Below, piece by piece: positions 5,212 through 6,684 of a DNA stretch of 6,684 bases. Numbering within the stretch: position 1 is the first letter of the stretch; each line of letters begins with the position of its first letter. The position numbers were made by a program, and so were the translations under genes. Below the pieces are notes generated by a model. The model saw nothing but the letters and a program-made list of their open reading frames with translations, did not search any database and had not been told where the DNA came from. The stretch is from Calditrichota bacterium (GTDB lineage: Bacteria > Zhuqueibacterota > Zhuqueibacteria > Oleimicrobiales > Geothermoviventaceae): the NCBI GenBank assembly GCA_013152765.1, contig JAADFT010000110.1:1-6684 (forward strand). Direction: 5' to 3'.

Positions 5212-6342
5212 CTACCGTTCGGTTGTCCCCACTGGAGCGGTCTGCGGTACCTGCTGGCTGACAGCGGATTTTGCGACGCCGAGTCGAATCTCCCCACTGG
5301 CTGTGAGAATGGAGCGCCCGTTGTTGAGTGATCTGGACAGCGCGTCCAGGTGCTCCAGGATGCGGCGCGCGTGCCGTCCCTGCGCCACGCGTGGCTGAAA
5401 CTCGACTCGTCTGTTCCAGACATCCAGCGGGATGAAGCGCGCTGCCACGACGCTGTCCCCGGTGAGCGTGATTTCCAGGAGACCGCTGTCCCGGGCCCGG
5501 TCGCTGTAAGAAGCGAAAACGAAGTTCCCCAGGCTGTAAGCGATGAGTTTGCCTTTGTACAGTTCCAGCCCTTGCAAAACGTGCGGGTGGTGGCCCAGCA
5601 CGAGGGTCGCCCCGGCGTCGATGGCCGCGTGAGCCAGGTCGCGCTGGTAGCGTCGCGGGGTTTCGCGCAGCTCAGTGCCCCAGTGGAACGACACGATGAC
5701 CACCGCGCCGGAATCTGCGGCCGCACGAACGGCCTGGGCAACGCGCGAGGCGTGTCCGTAGCAGGTTCCTGGACCGTCCGTGCGCGCGTAGAACTCTTTC
5801 GGGAACGTGAGGGAGTAGCCGAGCAGCGCGACTTTCGTGTCTCTTACGCGAGCAAAGGTGGGCCGACATGCGCACTGGGCGTCCTGTCCCGCGCCGAAGT
5901 GAAGTACGTGCAGGGAATCCAGCGTCCGAATTGTGCTGCGGAGGGCGGTCGGCCCGTAGTCGAGAATGTGGTTGTTGGCAAGATTCACGGCGTTGATTCC
6001 GCCTGCCGACAGCACGGCTGCGTGGCGTGTAGGCACGCGGAACGTGAATTTCTTGTCAAAGGGCGTTCCGCCGTCGGCGAACGGGGCTTCGAGGTTGAAA
6101 ATCCGCAGATCAGCCTGGCCTAGCAGCTGGCCCAGATGAGTGAATGGGTAAGAAGGACCTTCCTCGTCGAGAATGGGTGTGAGCCAGTTGGCCAGCATGA
6201 CATCGCCGCCCGCGAGGATTGTAAGCGTGTCGGGTGACGTTGCAGGCTGGGCCCAGGCGCCTCCGGCGTTCCAAAACAGAAGCGCGGCCAGCGCTGTGGC
6301 CGCGACATCCCGAACCAGCTCTTGTGCCTTAGGAACTGGCAA
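5212..6342 (-). CDS. CapA family protein (PGA_cap metallophosphatase-fold), exported
   Basis: 376 aa from a TTG start at 6342. The family is named for CapA of poly-gamma-glutamate capsule synthesis and has a calcineurin-like phosphatase fold; most members have no proven substrate. Motifs in order: AGGDVMLA (44-51), NLEAP (83-87), NLANNHILDYG (120-130), SFHWGTE (218-224), GHHPHV (250-255) and YSLGNFVF (269-276), all typical and with the likely metal ligands D46, N126, H127, H220, H251 and H253 present. A signal peptide is visible: an n-region with K and R, a hydrophobic stretch near residues 13-26 and AWA before Q32. An ATG at 6447 in the same frame would overlap the preceding gene by 89 bp and add a basic tail that is just that gene read in another frame, so I prefer TTG with GAGGG nine bases upstream. 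No capsule genes are adjacent, so a role in polyglutamate synthesis should not be assumed. Confidence 0.88.
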   Translation of the reverse strand: MPVPKAQELVRDVAATALAALLFWNAGGAWAQPATSPDTLTILAGGDVMLANWLTPILDEEGPSYPFTHLGQLLGQADLRIFNLEAPFADGGTPFDKKFTFRVPTRHAAVLSAGGINAVNLANNHILDYGPTALRSTIRTLDSLHVLHFGAGQDAQCACRPTFARVRDTKVALLGYSLTFPKEFYARTDGPGTCYGHASRVAQAVRAAADSGAVVIVSFHWGTELRETPRRYQRDLAHAAIDAGATLVLGHHPHVLQGLELYKGKLIAYSLGNFVFASYSDRARDSGLLEITLTGDSVVAARFIPLDVWNRRVEFQPRVAQGRHARRILEHLDALSRSLNNGRSILTASGEIRLGVAKSAVSQQVPQTAPVGTTER

Positions 6343-6345
6343 CGC

Positions 6346-6364
6346 GGTTAACCCTCGGTTAACC
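6346..6364 (-). promoter_or_regulatory. Hairpin covering the upstream stop codon and the CapA-family ribosome binding site
   Basis: Two copies of the self-complementary octamer GGTTAACC are separated by three bases. In the minus-strand mRNA this is an 8-bp stem with loop GAG. The left arm contains the UAA stop of the upstream gene; the loop plus the first bases of the right arm form the Shine-Dalgarno GAGGG; the TTG start follows 3 nt after the stem. A ribosome ending on the upstream gene would open the stem and expose the site, which supports both the TTG start and translational coupling. Confidence 0.6.
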
Positions 6365-6684
6365 TTCGTGTTTTTCGTTTGAGCCTTCGGACTCGTTGTC
6401 ACTCTTTTTCTTCGAGCTTTTTCGTCTCGATTTCGGTTTGCTTTCAACCTGCTCGGACTCAGCCTCGGCTTTGGTTGAGGTTTCTTCAGCCTGTGCCTCT
6501 TGCGCAGCAGGCGTTTCTTCCGTTGCTTCGGTGCTCTCCTCCGCTTCCGGTGCCGCTTCTGCGGGTGCCTCTTCTTTCGCTTTGCGCAACTCTTCGATTT
6601 CGGCCTCTTTCGCTGCTACCTGCTCTTTCAGCTCGTCAATCCTCGTCACGTGATCTTGGATCACTTCGTCCGTAGCGATCTGGT
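6359..6684 (-). CDS. Hypothetical protein with coiled-coil and charged low-complexity C-terminus (5' end outside the window)
   Basis: Only the last 107 or so residues are visible. The frame is open to the right edge, so the GTG at 6664 is probably not the true start. The visible part begins with a short heptad-like helix, IDELKEQVAAKEAEIEELRK, then a Glu/Ala/Thr-rich acidic stretch of about 50 residues, then a basic patch KSRRKSSKKK and a short acidic tail ending NEKHEG. No domain is recognised and there is no membrane segment in this part. Such tails are usually disordered and occur on many unrelated proteins, so function cannot be assigned. The TAA stop lies inside the hairpin 16 nt before the CapA-family start, so the two genes are in one operon and probably translationally coupled. 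Confidence 0.7.
   Translation of the reverse strand, partial: QIATDEVIQDHVTRIDELKEQVAAKEAEIEELRKAKEEAPAEAAPEAEESTEATEETPAAQEAQAEETSTKAEAESEQVESKPKSRRKSSKKKSDNESEGSNEKHEG

Noticed and set aside
5085..5741. 219-codon upstream extension of the DUF2851 reading frame
   Set aside because: It overlaps the CapA-family gene in another frame on the same strand, has no recognisable protein character, and a well-placed ATG with AGGGGG exists at 5084 where the family signature begins.
5350..6123. 257-codon plus-strand open frame opposite the CapA-family gene
   Set aside because: It is antisense to a gene with all family motifs and has no ribosome site or recognisable domain.
6343..6447. ATG at 6447 as start of the CapA-family gene
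   Set aside because: It would overlap the upstream gene by 89 bp and put about 35 basic, non-conserved residues before the signal peptide; the TTG at 6342 has a good ribosome site and gives a normal signal peptide.

Overview
The window is a GC-rich bacterial segment in which every supported gene lies on the minus strand, so transcription runs from high to low coordinates. In transcription order the genes are: a partial gene running in from the right edge that encodes a charged, low-complexity protein tail; a CapA-family exported protein; a DUF2851-family protein; an aconitase-superfamily large subunit (LeuC type); its swivel-domain small subunit (LeuD type); and an MmgE/PrpD-family protein followed by an intrinsic terminator. 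No RNA genes, insertion sequences, CRISPR arrays or other mobile elements were seen.

Organism: DUF2851 is best known from Bacteroidota and relatives in the FCB group, and the short (about 417-residue) LeuC type is common in archaea and many deep-branching bacteria. The clear sigma70-type promoter (TTGACA, 17 bp, TATATT) and strong Shine-Dalgarno sites are not the classic Bacteroidia pattern. An FCB-group or neighbouring lineage outside Bacteroidia fits best, but this is only an inference.

Right half (3690-6684): the partial gene stops 16 nt before a TTG codon that I take as the CapA-family start. A perfect small hairpin covers both the stop codon and the ribosome binding site, which suggests translational coupling. 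The DUF2851 gene follows after 127 nt and begins well inside a longer open frame; the upstream part of that frame is an artefact overlapping the CapA-family gene.

Left half (140-3636): a strong extended -10 promoter sits in the 162-bp gap before the LeuC-type gene. It drives a probable three-gene operon, large subunit, small subunit, then MmgE/PrpD protein, ending in a GC-rich hairpin plus T-run. The three enzymes make chemical sense together. PrpD-type proteins dehydrate 2-methylcitrate-like tricarboxylates, and aconitase-type hydro-lyases rehydrate the resulting unsaturated acid. The small subunit's substrate loop (PGKYTYT) matches neither the isopropylmalate nor the homoaconitate signature I remember, so leucine biosynthesis should not be assumed.

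The non-coding DNA of the left half is unusually patterned. TCACGTG occurs four times in the two 162-bp gaps (one copy overlapping the DUF2851 stop codon). Two of these copies form the ends of an 11-bp inverted repeat, and an 11-nt element (TTGCC...TCA on the plus strand) precedes each of the three operon genes. These point to a dedicated, unidentified regulator.
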